Notes under the pieces: model-generated
What the model saw: only the letters and a program-made list of their open reading frames with translations
What the model was told of the DNA's origin: nothing
Databases searched by the model: none
Shown here: positions 1 to 11,211 of the stretch, piece after piece
How the letters are laid out: each line of letters begins with the position of its first letter
Numbering within the stretch: the first letter of the stretch is position 1
Source of the DNA: Gamarada debralockiae
Lineage: Eukaryota; Ascomycota; Leotiomycetes; Helotiales; Hyphodiscaceae
Length of the DNA stretch: 56,357 nucleotides
Reading direction: 5' to 3'
Assembly: GCA_002803225.1 (NCBI GenBank)
Contig: NXFV01001709.1
Location: 1-56,357 of the forward strand
Program-made: the position numbers and the translations under genes

Positions 1-63
1 GATATTTTTCGAAAATTTCGCGTGATTTTTTAAAGAGGTTGTGTACCAGGATGATACATGTGC

Positions 64-717
64 TCTTGTAAAGCAATTAATACGGTATTGATGCAAAAGA
101 TGGGAATCATCGGACGCTGCTGTCGTACTGTCAGTTCAACTGTATTTTGGGGGCGAAATATAGTGGCATTTCTAGACCTAGCTGATATCTAAGGAGCTGA
201 AATACAAGGAGGGGCAGAGCTCTCTTATATCACAAAAGAGGGGAAAATACAGGCTATACCTGATTAGGCAGTTCCAACCAACACGTACGCTGCTGAGAAC
301 GGGCACGAGGCAATTGTCACGCTGCTGCTTGTGTCGAATCAGACGATATAGTGTGGTAAAATCATGTATGTATTAATGTCTCTAAGGAAGGAAAATTGGA
401 GGGTTGCCAGAACCCGAAATATGTGTACACAACCGTTGCCATAGCAACCAGCTCATCTGACAGCTTGCAACCAGCAAGGTCGATATTGATGCAAAAGATG
501 CTTATCATCGTCGGACGCCGCTGTTGCACGCTGCTGCAAACGGGCACAAGGCAATTGTCACGCTGCTGCAAACGGGCACGAGGCAATTGTCACGCTGCTG
601 CTCGCGACCGGCATGGTCGATATCAATGCAAAAGATGCTTATCATCAGACGCCACTGTCGTACGCTGCTGTAAACGGGCACAAGGCTATTGTCAAGCTGC
701 TCACTTCTATTACTTAG
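64..717 (+). pseudogene. Degenerate ankyrin-repeat gene relic
   Basis: Ankyrin-repeat fragments recur in several frames: IDAKDGNHRTLLSY near 90-130, [15 protein letters not shown] near 280-330, and two closer units at about 480-715 carrying [30 protein letters not shown] and [10 protein letters not shown]. These match the consensus of about 33 residues (TPLHxAA..GH..IVxLLL..GADVNAKD). The unit at 530-600 is partly duplicated at DNA level (CGGGCACRAGGCAATTGTCA twice, 36 bp apart), which shifts the frame. No single frame stays open across the region and no start or splice context is convincing. Ankyrin repeats mediate protein-protein contacts, often as the C-terminal part of fungal NLR-like proteins. 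I regard this as a dead copy whose 5' part may lie left of the window. Confidence 0.7.
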
Positions 718-759
718 AGTCCTCCTAATATTCGTCCTATGTCTACGCTGTCTACCTCT

Positions 760-2000
760 ATATTTACTGGATCTTTATATATACTATTTAATAAGTTTGA
801 TAGAGAGGGGCTTGGGGGAGGTGATGTTTATATGGTGGTGGTGAAATATATTGCTATACTAGAAACTTGCTGATAAATACTGGATTTTTTCTAACAATAG
901 AATGTTCTAGAAGGTTCACCTACTATCCCTAATGAGGAAACCTTTCTACAGTACCCTGTAACAACTTGACTTTTAGCCGTCGAGAAGTCGATTAAGCTTT
1001 CAGCTAGTATGTGGACAAGAATATATGTGACAGCGGCAGATCGGACCTCGCTCTCTGTTTAATCAGAGAACAGATTAATACAAGCATCTTGGATACATCA
1101 AATTTTGATTGGTATTAACATTTGCGATGTACAGCAAGACCTAAAATTTTTATTCAAACGCTGTATTTCAAGCAAATTCGACTACTAACTCGATAATCAG
1201 GTGCGGAGCGCGCAGCCCAACGCCGTGCACTCGTTTAACTGCATAAGAAGCTCGCACTCGCAGTCACCTGCTGTACTATAAACGCGGTCGAGAAGTACGG
1301 GGTAGTGGGGGGAGCCTAGCTTCATCAAAGCAGCAATCTACTGTATCCTGAAGTCAAGGTTTCGAGACAATAATACACCGCTTATAATACTTATATTGTA
1401 ACTCCTTTTTATTATCTTTATAAGAATATGCATTGTCTAGCACATAGAAAGCCTTCGCGGAGCGCGGAGCGCCACGCCTGACACTCGGATTGAGGCAGGA
1501 GGCGTGTTCTAAGCGAGGAAGCGGGCCCCTTTTGTCCTCCTACTGGAATACCGTTAGCAGGTGCGTTTCTTGGTGGATCTCCATACACTACTGAGTTTAG
1601 GTCAGTAATTAAGGAGAAGTTTCTACTTCTTTCTCAAGTTATAAGAGTTATAAGATTACGTGCAGGTGGAGATAGAGCATTGGAAGATTATAATAGTTCC
1701 ATGGAAAGTCACGTTTGTGCTCTCTCCCCCCTTGCGATTTGTGTCAACTGCTGTCTATCATGCATCTTTCAGGTTTTCGTGGTAATTTCAAAGAAAGTCT
1801 TAGAAGTTGAATCAACATCTTCCTTTTGAATGATTGGTTCACAAAACTGGGCGCTTATAGAGTAGCGCCAAGGTGGCTTTCCGCAGCCTCGTCGTGAGAA
1901 CATCCTCATCCCGGAATCTTCATATTTCTTTCATCTGCTGCCTCAATTAAGCTCATCAGTTTACAGCCACTCAAACAATCCGAAGCTTTTCTTATCAAAT
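760..2000. other. Gene-free stretch, possible transposon debris
   Basis: No gene can be supported here. One frame at about 1510-1710 reads LAGAFLGGSPYTTEFRSVI and stays open for roughly 75 codons. This loosely recalls the segment after the catalytic core in LINE-type reverse transcriptases, but the match is too weak to name. The rest is AT-rich and stop-dense. Confidence 0.3.
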
Positions 2001-3111
2001 ATGACCGAGATTCTGGGTATTGTTGCCAGCGGAATCAGCGTTGTGCAAATCGCAGGCCAGCTGGTGGGATATGTTCAACAACTGCGCTCGTTCTATCGAT
2101 CGATGCGCGACATACCGGAAGACTCCAACGTACTTTACAGGAAATTTAAATTCTCTCTGAAGTCTTTTGCCAGCTCGAAGCATTCAATAACACAGATGTA
2201 CGGGTAGCAAGCGCCGGATTACTCCACATTAACCTTATGAACTGCCAAGCTGCAGCTTGCAGTTGGAGACATTTGCTTCGAAAATCAGGAAGACCTTATG
2301 TAGAGATAGCAAAGGGCGGCCGTTAAATATTTTACGAGCGACCCTCAACAAAGGCCAGATGAAAGAATTGAAAGAGAGACTGGACACTGCAAAGTCTTTG
2401 CTTAATCTCGCGATGACTTGCTGCCAAATGTACATATATCCATCTCTTATAATCTGGAATGGCTGACACAGCTAGAGCGATGCAACGACAACATCTGGTG
2501 CTATTAAGACAACCCTAACTTAATCAATGTTCATTCTAATTCCTGGGTCTAACGGATGATCGATGCTGCTGCTATCGAACCTGAGATCTAGTACAGAAGC
2601 CTCCTTTCCGGACGCGTCAAAAAAGACGATAATCCGAATCCCGAATGGGGTCTCCCACGATTCAACAACTTCTCCAGGTGTGCGATGAACAAAAGTTACT
2701 GCTCTTGCCATGAGTCAACTTCAATATCAGGAAGTTTCTGGTCGCTCAAACTTGCTATTAGGCCATCATTCCTACGCTTCTGCAACAAACTGTCTTGCTC
2801 GAATTACAAGAGAGCTGCTCTGTGGGCAGCTTGAACCGGATTGGGATTCTTACAAAGTTATTGCGAGCTTGGATATTACGCGGAACTCACAAATCACGTT
2901 CATTTCCCCTTCGCTACTTGACGTTCTTCCAGATGGGATGAATCTAGCAGAAGTGGGTACCCCAATTTCAAACTTTACCTCGAAGCGTCACTTCATTCGT
3001 TCTCTAAGTCTTTGAATAGAGCGTATTAACCCTACCTTGGCCGAATGGAGAGATTCAGCTGAAGCTGTTGGAGATGTTGGTGAATATGGGTGCACAGCTG
3101 AACACCACTAG
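2001..3111 (+). pseudogene. Frame-broken 5' part of NLR-like/ankyrin gene
   Basis: The segment starts with an ATG and encodes MTEILGIVASGISVVQIAGQ followed by LRSFYRSMRDIPED. This is the usual N-terminal helical domain of fungal NACHT- and ankyrin-type STAND-like proteins (Fungal_N/PigL_N-like). The conserved text then jumps frame twice: QLEAFNNTDVRVASAGLL near 2165-2220, then LETFASKIRKTL near 2260 onward to a stop at 2466. A further open stretch at 2710-3015 lies in another frame. No intron of realistic size repairs the first two jumps, so small indels are likely. It sits directly upstream of the ankyrin reading frame at 3170-4937 and was probably its amino-terminal part. Alternatively, some breaks are sequencing indels. 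Confidence 0.55.
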
Positions 3112-3169
3112 GTACGTCATCCCTGGGAAAAAAAAGTAGCCATTTGGGGGGCTGATCGCACAAATATAG

Positions 3170-4937
3170 TGTGATATATTGCTGTGCTAAGTGGAATGGA
3201 CCTGGAACATGGGAAACAGGCTCGGGTGACAGATCGCCTGCGCATATGATGCTCATAAGTAGGCTTCTGAGCTTAGGACTCGATCCCTCCGAGGTCGACG
3301 CGCTGTCGCTCTCAAGCTGGCCCGGAGACATCTCTCCAAAACCAACGGGAAATTATCAAGGTCAATTTTTTGTGCAGTGGATTGCGTCGCTCATCAAAGT
3401 ATCACCTGGTAACGACAATTCTCTCTACAATTTGAACGATTTAGACGGGGTCAGCTGCTTACGAACACAGGATTTTGCTGGAATAAAACCCCTCCTGGAA
3501 GCAATTCTCGTTAGGTCTAAAGATGAAGTCAAGACTCTACTCAACAAGTACCCAATCGATGATCAAGAGAATCTATTAGAACTTTCGACGTTGCATCTTG
3601 CTGTCGCACGCCCACGGCATCTTCAACTTCTTCTGGAGGCGGGTGCAAATGTCAATGCAGTAGACTGGAGTGGAAGAACCCCTCTGATGTACGCAGCAGC
3701 AGGAGGGCTCAGTGATGTGGCCATCATTCTGCTTCAGGGAGGCGCCGATCCTTGGATAAAAGATCATCTGTACGGAAACGAAGATTTCATTCATTATGCT
3801 GCTCGTCAGAAACACTGGGATTTTGTCATTGCCGCTTTGGATCGCATTCGACAGTCAGGTCAATATACTAGTCAACAGGTTCGGTCACTCTTGAATATTG
3901 CCATCATACTTTGGGCAGGAGAGTCCAAAGAGACTAGGAGATCTGATCATTTCAAGAGTCTTTTGGATTGGGGAGCTGATCCTGAGATTTTCTTTGCAGA
4001 GAGATGGAAAGACCATCCCAGAGAATTGAACAACACACTCCTGCATTGCATCACCAATTCAACCGATTTCGACACTCTCGTTGCCGGTGGTTTTAGTAGT
4101 TTCAATCATTCAAATAGTACAGGCGCCCATGCTTTGATGAAGATTACGGCGTTGTGTGATTCAAGTCTTCTTCGGAAGTGCATCAAGGGAGGTAGCAGAG
4201 TTAATCATCAAAATCACGAGGGACGGACAGCACTTCATATCAGTCTCGAGGACCTATCTGAATCGTTCTTACAGGTTGAATATGACCAATGTGAGCATTG
4301 GACAGGAGCAATGGAGTGCGCAAAGGCTTTACTTGAAGCTGATGCAGATCCATCTTTGGGCGACCTGTGTCCATGTGCTTGTTCGAAATATGGATGCACG
4401 CCTGCTCATGTCCTCCTGAAAGCGCATCGCGAGTTCAGAGAATACGCAGGCTCATATCCCTTGATTCAATATATCTGGAGCTTCGAATGGCTGCACTTGC
4501 TCAATGCTGTCAAAGGCGTCGAGTCTGCCAAGGGGTGTGTTCTTGATATGCTCCGTTTAGCCAAATTTGAAGAGCTGGGTTTGACACATACGTGCTGCCA
4601 GAAATATTACCGGAAAGGATCCTGGCACGTAATCGACGAGGATGAGGTGTTCGAGATAATGGATGAGGAGAAGGAGATGATCGAGGACCTCGAACTGCAT
4701 ATGAAGGAGGTGGAATATGACTTTAGCTCTAATCTTGAGGAGGCCTGGATGATGGGGCTCTCGCAACTGCTCACCGCCAGGCAACATATCAATACACATT
4801 CTAGGGCGGGTCTCGAGACTGAAGTACTTCCACTTAGCGTAGAACAGATGGCGCACTTTCAATATCTGATGAAAACGGCCCCCAAGACCCAAGTAGGTGC
4901 TCCGAGCAGGAGAATCCTGGGCACCTTCAAGCGGTGA
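3170..4937 (+). CDS. Ankyrin-repeat protein, 5' end uncertain
   Basis: The frame is open for about 588 codons. Ankyrin units are visible at LHLAVARPRHLQLLLEAGAN, VDWSGRTPLMYAAAGGLSDV, FKSLLDWGADPEIF, NHEGRTALHISLEDL and AKALLEADADPSLGD. An acidic stretch rich in Glu and Asp follows (around 4630-4730, EDEVFEIMDEEKEMIEDLEL), then a basic tail. The first in-frame ATG is at 3246. A plausible intron at 3112-3169 (gtacgt...atag, 58 bp) would instead join an upstream exon ending LEMLVNMGAQLNTT, so I place the left edge at the acceptor. Upstream coding text is frame-broken, so the protein may no longer have its helical N-terminal domain. The partner is unknown; ankyrin arrays usually bind proteins. 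It may be a truncated survivor or part of a pseudogene. Confidence 0.6.
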
Positions 4938-5248
4938 TTTGAAATCGCTAATCTAATCTACTAGCGTCAAGCAAATATACAACACAGAGAGGGTAACTAT
5001 CGGCCTCCCCATATTCTGCTCATTTACTAATGGCAGCAGCGTGTACTTCCAATGATCGACTTGAAGAGTATGTCAAATGGATGGAGTATAGAAAGAGAAG
5101 ATTATGGACAGATGTGAAATGCGTTGCAAGCTGGGTTGAGCAAAGAGAGACATGGATATCAAATTTTCGGACCATGTTGAAGACTGTAGGAACGTGCACC
5201 ACTTGAGAACGTAGCGGTTGCGACAATAGGCTGCCCGAATGAATCTAT
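4938..5248. other. Intergenic, convergent 3' ends
   Basis: This spacer lies between the ankyrin gene (plus strand) and the HET-domain gene (minus strand), so two 3' ends face each other. I see no conserved coding text, repeat or RNA gene. Confidence 0.5.
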
Positions 5249-7510
5249 TCAATGAAGAGCAAAGATAGCGCCACAAAACTGCTGTGGATAATACCCAATA
5301 TAAGTCATCCAGGGACGTTTCTTTTGCTCCTCATCCATCTCCCATGGCTGCCACTGATCTTCAAAGCCACTGAATCTGCACTCGCCTCTTAGTCTACAGT
5401 GCAGGATTTCTGCATCCTCGTCACCATTTCGAGGCAATCTTGCCCTGAATCCTTCTTCGACGTCCTTTCTTTCGCCGTCCTCGGGCTGCGGGGAGACGAG
5501 AAACAGAATTCTGCAACCCGTGATGGTGGCTACCCAATCCCCAACTTTAGCTAACTTGGGCACTATGCCCCAGCTGTATACTGCATCTTTATCGGTTGCA
5601 GAGCGATTAAGACTATGCGAGGTACTACGGATTATGGCCAGCATCCTCCCTTCTCGTAAAGCATATACATCATTTAGAAATCCGGAGCCGCCAGCAATGA
5701 AAACGTTTTGTTGGAGCGGTATTTGCTCGGAGCCTTGTCTGGACTTTGAGGAGACTGTGATGTGGAAATGGCCTTGGGCGGTGTCTGTGATAGATTTCGT
5801 GATGTTGAAGTTTGTGTCCTTCTCTGCCAGTGTCCATTTGGAATCTTGGACGATGGAGATTGCAGAAGGAAGGAATTTATCCTAGAACCACTAGAAAATT
5901 CTCGAGTCAGCTTTATTACTTCAAAAAGAAAGAAAGGCGTTCTGGAACAAGCATTGATTCTGGTGAATCACTCATTACACCGAGCGATTCAATCAGAGCA
6001 AAGGCACAGGTGAGAACTCAGCAATGAACCACCCCAAACTTTATACATACAGTGGCAGGGTCGTCAATGGCTTTAGATTGGGAAGACGATGTGCCAAATC
6101 GTCCGACTGCCACAAGTTCTCCCGTTATTCCGCCGGTACAGCCAAGTATTTTACCATCGTCAGACCATGTGTGGTGGGGTGAGACTTTAAGGCTTCGCAA
6201 CTTCGTTAGCTCAGCGGACTCCCTCCCAATCGAGTCAGCACTGAAGTCGGCGGAAACTTCTCTCACACCACTTCCCAGCCCAGAAACTGAAATTCATATC
6301 CTCGATCTAAGACGTCTGGCCGGATTGGCTGAGAATGTCCAATGTGCTTTCGGCTTCCAGAATGAACCGCGTCATCTCTCGATAAGTTTGATAGTCCGGC
6401 TTATTGTAATCAACTAGCAATTGCAATCTTGCATTCGCTGAGCCTAGGTCAACGAAGGTGTCAGCAATGCCCAAGAGCGCGAATGTTTTATCTCGAGGGT
6501 CCGTAGCATGGAACTTCCTGCTCTTAGCAAGTACGCGAGTCGGAGGCTTCCTTGTCGAAACTCAGTATCGTCGGCAACGAAGTGAGCCAGTGGATCATTC
6601 AGCACCCATTTTGGAACTCCCATACTAGGATCTCGATGAGCCCTTTGGTACAACAAACGCGTCTGGCACATCTCTTTGGATTGTTCCGTGCGCCAACCTC
6701 CCAACCTGGTCTGATATCTGTAATATGACTGTTACTGTCGGGCGTCAAAGCTCGCAGACTACCTAGCGCCGCCGAATATGTTTTTGTCTCCGGTATGTAG
6801 CCTCCTGTGGAGTGCAAGGGACTGAAATAAAGGAACAAAGTTCTGCAAAAGTCATCCCAGGGAATTCTTCTGTCTCCGCATTGAATCGAGAGTTGTTGAG
6901 ATACTACCACTTCCTGAATCACCCAGATCCTATTGAACCACTCTCGAGACATAACCGAATCCAAAACGTCGTTGTAGCCAGTCTTGAAGTTGACATCTTT
7001 TTCTCGGGCCTTTGGCAGCGTCTTGTCAGGACCACGTTGATTGTTCATTGCCCATGAGCTTCTAAGCTCAAGGAAGTTCCAAGCGGAACGATAAGTAATG
7101 TTTCCATCATCGGGACCAAGATAAATCACAGTCTCAGAAGCGTTGGCGTAGATTGCACGCATCTGTTGGACCTGTTGACTGCGCTCATCGTGATCGTTCT
7201 GATTTATCGAAAGGGCATCCACCCAGACACGAATTGGGCGGTCTTGGCGACGAAGATTTTGAAGTGCAGAGAAGAGATTTGCGCCGATGTCGAGTTTCTG
7301 CCCTGCAACGAAGATTGATCTTGCCGTCGCCGGATCGCCCCATGCATAAGAGAGAGCGGTGTAGCTAAGAGCCTCATCTTTGGAAATAGAAGAGAGCAAA
7401 ATATTGCGTAATTCGCAGTAAATGTCATTTCGAGGGTGAGCCGCTGGGTTTAAAAGAACAATTCGGATGGCATCCCGCTGCACCAAAGGACAAGCTGAGT
7501 AGACGGCCAT
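5249..7510 (-). pseudogene. HET-domain (heterokaryon incompatibility) gene, frame-broken
   Basis: The N-terminal exon (7510 to about 6690) is a textbook HET domain: ALSYTALSYAWGD, WVDALSINQNDHDERSQQVQ, MRAIYANASETVIYLG and WFNRIWVIQEV. HET proteins trigger incompatibility cell death after non-self recognition. The conserved sequence continues downstream but in changing frames: VLNDPLAHFVADDTEFRQGS (about 6620-6560), then KFHATDPRDKTFALLGIAD (about 6520-6455), then a frame ending at TAG near 6307. A C-terminal exon of about 630 nt (about 5880-5251) ends with GIVPKLAKVGDWVATITGCR and a GEC motif, as HET C termini do. The switches near 6530 and 6680 have no room for introns, so at least two indels are present. 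Either a decayed gene or a locally poor assembly; I favour decay. Confidence 0.75.
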
Positions 7511-8667
7511 TTCGCAACCCGCTGCGGGTCGGGGAATTGACTGGCGGTAAATTGGAGCAATTCTATCGTAATGAAGTGTAGCATAAATTCGAGAAATTGA
7601 GTCGGTACGGTTTTTTCGTCTGGAATCGAATGCTGAGAAGACGAAAAGAGATCAGAAATCCGTGTTCACAAAGGCCAGGCGAGGATGCATGAAAGTAGCG
7701 ATTGGTCCGGCTTGGCAAGCCTCCAGGTACCAACGGCGTATGCGGAAACACCACAGTTTTGATTGATAGTTCCAAGGTGTTTGAAAGCAACACATCGTAA
7801 CTAAATTCTACTTTGAACTACAAACAGGCCTTTTGAGAGATCTTAAACTCTTTATATTTCAATCACGTGATACATTTCAGCAAAGGCGATTCGCTGCAGT
7901 AATCAGACTGGGTCCCTTGAAGCGTCGTGATCTTGAGAGGGACAATTCAGCGTTCCCAGACCTGGAATGTGGGGGACGTCCATAGTACTTGGCAGTCACT
8001 TCCCTCACGCATATCCAACAACAATCGACGGGTTAAAACGCCTCAGTCCTTGAGTTCATCTACTTAGATGTCTTCATTTAAATACACAAGGCTACTTGAA
8101 AAAAAAAAAAAAGAATCGACCATCATGATCATGAGTAAAAGGGAACATGTGTGTATAGCGAGGAAAGAAGGCATCGTCTGACATGAAAGTTAAGATTAGA
8201 TCCGTGGCTGGGCGACTTCGGCTCGGGATAATTTTCAGCGAACCAAGACCATCTGAGCGACTGAGCATCCTTAAACCTCACAAAATCGGACCAGATCGAC
8301 AAATGTTGACTAAAATGCTGCACCCGACCAAAAGCACAGCACCTTGGACTCCGCACCTCGAATCCTCCTTCTATGATCCAGGAGGGCCAACCGCTCGCTG
8401 GCAAGGATTCTGGGGTGCCTGAAAACGTTGTAAGATTGTAACGTTGTACTGCATCGCGGTGAGGGATCAGCGGTCTTTTATGAACTCAATTCCCTGATGT
8501 TCAAAGTGATAATGACCTCAGTGTGTGCCAAGGTCATAAGCAGATGCGGGGTTTGTGACAGGGTTAGAAGGTGGGGAAGCCTGGTGTACCTGATCTCCCC
8601 CGAAATATATAGAATGGCGCATCCAGAAGCCGAAGCTGTCGTTCAGCTTCGAAATTTGTACAGTCGT
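7511..8667. other. Intergenic stretch between HET gene and GH125 gene
   Basis: About 1.1 kb with no supported gene. It holds an A-run at about 8099-8113 and, near its right end, a perfect hairpin (8631-8651) and the edge of a HET-derived fragment described separately. It must include the promoters of both the minus-strand HET gene and the plus-strand GH125 gene. Confidence 0.5.
8631..8651. repeat. Perfect 8-bp inverted repeat with 5-nt loop
   Basis: The arms CGAAGCTG and CAGCTTCG are perfectly complementary and separated by TCGTT. It lies about 115 bp upstream of the GH125 start codon, so it could be a palindromic binding site or a transcript hairpin. No function can be assigned from sequence. 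Confidence 0.5.
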
Positions 8668-8739
8668 TCAGCCCGGGTCAGCGAATATTCCCAAGAGTGC
8701 GAACGTCTTGTCCCGAGCGTCCGTAGCACTCCTGGCATC
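8668..8739 (-). pseudogene. Fragment of a HET-domain gene in GH125 5' region
   Basis: Read on the minus strand, this 72-bp stretch encodes SATDARDKTFALLGI, the conserved block just after the HET domain, and ends at a TGA. The same block lies in the broken HET gene at about 6455-6525 (HATDPRDKTFALLGIAD), and the DNA of the two is clearly alike. No other HET text surrounds it, so it is a truncated relic or a short duplication. It falls in the leader region of the GH125 gene on the opposite strand, which explains why an upstream extension of that reading frame looks open. Confidence 0.7.
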
Positions 8740-8764
8740 CAGGGCCAAGCAGATTGACTTCAAG

Positions 8765-10457
8765 ATGCAGAAAACTTTCGTCAGCCTCGCAGCTGCGGCT
8801 GCTCTCCTCTCACAGGTTGTTCAAGCGGCCTGCCCCGACTATTCGGATTACTCCCAGCAATATCACGCACCTTTCAGCTCTGGTCGATACAACCTCTCAT
8901 ACATGAGACCAGAGCCAGCATGCCGAACGTTCAATTCATCCATTGTAGAAGACACAATCACGGGCATGCAATCCGTGATTAAGGATCCAGATCTCTACCG
9001 GATATTCCAGAACTCGTTTCCAAATTCCCTCGACACCGCTGTCAAATGGAAGGGATTCGCTGCAAATAATTCGGAGGAAGAATTGACATTCCTGATCACC
9101 GGGGACATCAATGCCATGTGGCTTCGTGATTCGGCAAACCAAATGCAGTCATACCTCACACTCTTAACTGCGAACTCGAGCACCGACTCCCTTGCCAGTC
9201 TGTACCGCGGCGTCATCAACCTTCAATCTCGATATGTCCTCGAAGCACCGCACTGCAACTCCTTCCAACCACCAGCAGAATCCGGCCTTCCGGCGGAGCA
9301 AAACCAAGCTACTCCCGATGACTTCACCCCCGCGGTATCGAATCTCACAGTGTTTGAATGCAAATACGAATTAGATTCTTTAGCTGCTTTTCTCGAAATA
9401 TCCACAAATTACTACGAGGCGACAGGAGACATCGACTTTTTCCGGAAGTTCCAATGGGTTGATGCAATTAACACAATCCTGGATACTACTCAGGCTCTTC
9501 TGATTGGAACATATGCTTCAAATGGATCCGTCAACACAGTTCCATACACATGGGAACGCACGACCACCAGTGCTACAGAGACACTCGATAATTCTGGGAG
9601 AGGAAATCCTGTTCAAGACGGGACGGGACTTGTGCGGTCTGCATTCAGACCCAGTGATGATTCGTGAGTTTCCTTTCGATGAACTCGAATTTCTTTCACT
9701 AATTTCATCTAGGACGATCTACCAGCTTTTTATTCCTGCGAATATGATGTTCTCTCGATACTTAGATTCCGCCTCGACCATCATGGCAGCGATTGATGGA
9801 CAAAGAAACCTCGCAAATCACATGCACAACTTTGCAATGAGCATCAGATCAGCAATTAGTACTCACGGCATCGTGAATGATCCGACATACGGGCAGGTCT
9901 ACGCCTTTGAGGTCGATGGTTTTGGCTCCGGTGAGTCTTGTCATGCTGTTCCACAAGGCCATCGCACTTCTGATATCTCATAGTAAACCGCATGGATGAC
10001 GCAAACATTCCTAGTCTCCTCAGCGCTCCGTTCTTGGGCTATCTCAATGTTACCGACCCCATCTATCAGAACACTCGAAAGTTCATCCTCAGCAAAGACA
10101 ACCCGTATTTCATGCGCGGTCCCGTCATCAACGCGTATGATATCTCTCCTCTCACCTATGGTCAAGGAGCTAACTTTAAATAGCGTTGGAGGTCCCCACG
10201 CAGGTTTGGGACAAGCGTGGCCCATGGCTTCTATTATTCGAATCTTTACTTCGTCCGATGATAACGAAATCAAGACGGCGCTGGGAGAGATTGTCAGCAG
10301 TACTGATGGCTTGGGGCTTATTCATGAGTCGATCAATTCTTTCGATCAGACCAAGTGGACAAGGCAGTGGTTTAGTTGGGCCAATGGGCTATTTGGGCAG
10401 TGTTTGCTGGATCTGAAGACTAGAAAGCCCGAGATCCTGGCTGCGAGCTTTCAGTGA
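8765..10457 (+). CDS. Secreted GH125-type exo-alpha-1,6-mannosidase
   Basis: Four exons: 8765-9663, 9713-9930, 9984-10134, 10184-10457 (introns of 49, 53 and 49 bp; the last has a clear GCTAAC branch site). They join into about 513 residues, usual for the family. Residues 1-21 form a signal peptide ([20 protein letters not shown] then A). The family hallmark MWLRDSANQ is at 118-126; [20 protein letters not shown] and [20 protein letters not shown] follow. GH125 (DUF1237) enzymes remove terminal alpha-1,6-linked mannose, so this one probably acts outside the cell or in the secretory path on mannans or N-glycans. I chose the ATG at 8765 because it starts the signal peptide; open codons upstream are a HET-gene relic. 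Frame and splice sites are intact. Confidence 0.88.
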
Positions 10458-11211
10458 AGCTTACAAGCAGGGACGGAGAGGGAGCGGAAACGGGTATATG
10501 ATGAGCATCAAGAACCACTCCACAGTAACGAAATGATAAACTAATGAGGTGAGAGTTCTCTCAGATAATTTTGCAATTATTGCAGGAGTGGGAGCTGCTT
10601 TCTTGAACTTCAAGAGAGGAAGCGAACTTGACCAGATAACCTGGCACGTGACTTACCCAACATTCCACGACGAGGATTCCAGAATCACCGAATCAACACT
10701 TTTTTTTCCCCCACTCTGTTTACAAACTCTCAAATATTTTTCGATCTCTCGCATTTCCCAGTTCGAGATAGAATTGTTGAGAAAGCAGTCAAATCCCCCT
10801 TCTCTGAAAATTTCCAAACTCCTCTCACCTCTGTCATTTATCTTACTTTCTAAATTTACCCCCAATCAGCCGCACAAAGCCAGCCAAATAATCAGCCGCG
10901 ACACCGCGTTTCGCGACTCACCATCGACATCGGGCAGCAAATAGATGGGCCAAGTTTCAAGATCAAGAAACAAGCGTGTTTCAAGATCGTCTGAATCGCG
11001 ACTACAACAGGCGCTTAACCAGTCAGCCAGCGCATAAAACCAATCCTTGTCCCCCCAGACTCACAGCCACAGTCACTTATTAAAAGTGACGAATTCTTAA
11101 GCAAAGATTGACAAAACTTGTCTTTTGACTCTTTTCAAGCGGTACACCTTCTTTCTCTTCTTTAATAATTTTCAAGAGTTGGTGGTTGAGGAACTTGAAC
11201 TGTTGCTTACC
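10458..11211. other. Intergenic; promoter region of membrane protein gene
   Basis: No gene is supported. The stretch from about 10690 to 10880 is pyrimidine-rich (a TTTTTTTTCCCCC run near 10700 and many CT tracts), a common feature of fungal promoters just upstream of a start site. Confidence 0.4.

Noticed and set aside
396..728. Open frame of 110 codons on the plus strand
   Set aside because: It is rich in Cys, Arg and Ala because it runs out of frame through the ankyrin relic; the adjacent frame carries the real ankyrin motifs.
5520..5885. Open frame of 121 codons on the plus strand
   Set aside because: It lies antisense to the C-terminal exon of the HET gene, which has the recognisable family pattern.
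8708..8764. Upstream extension of the GH125 reading frame
   Set aside because: These codons overlap the HET fragment and precede a clean signal peptide that starts with ATG at 8765.
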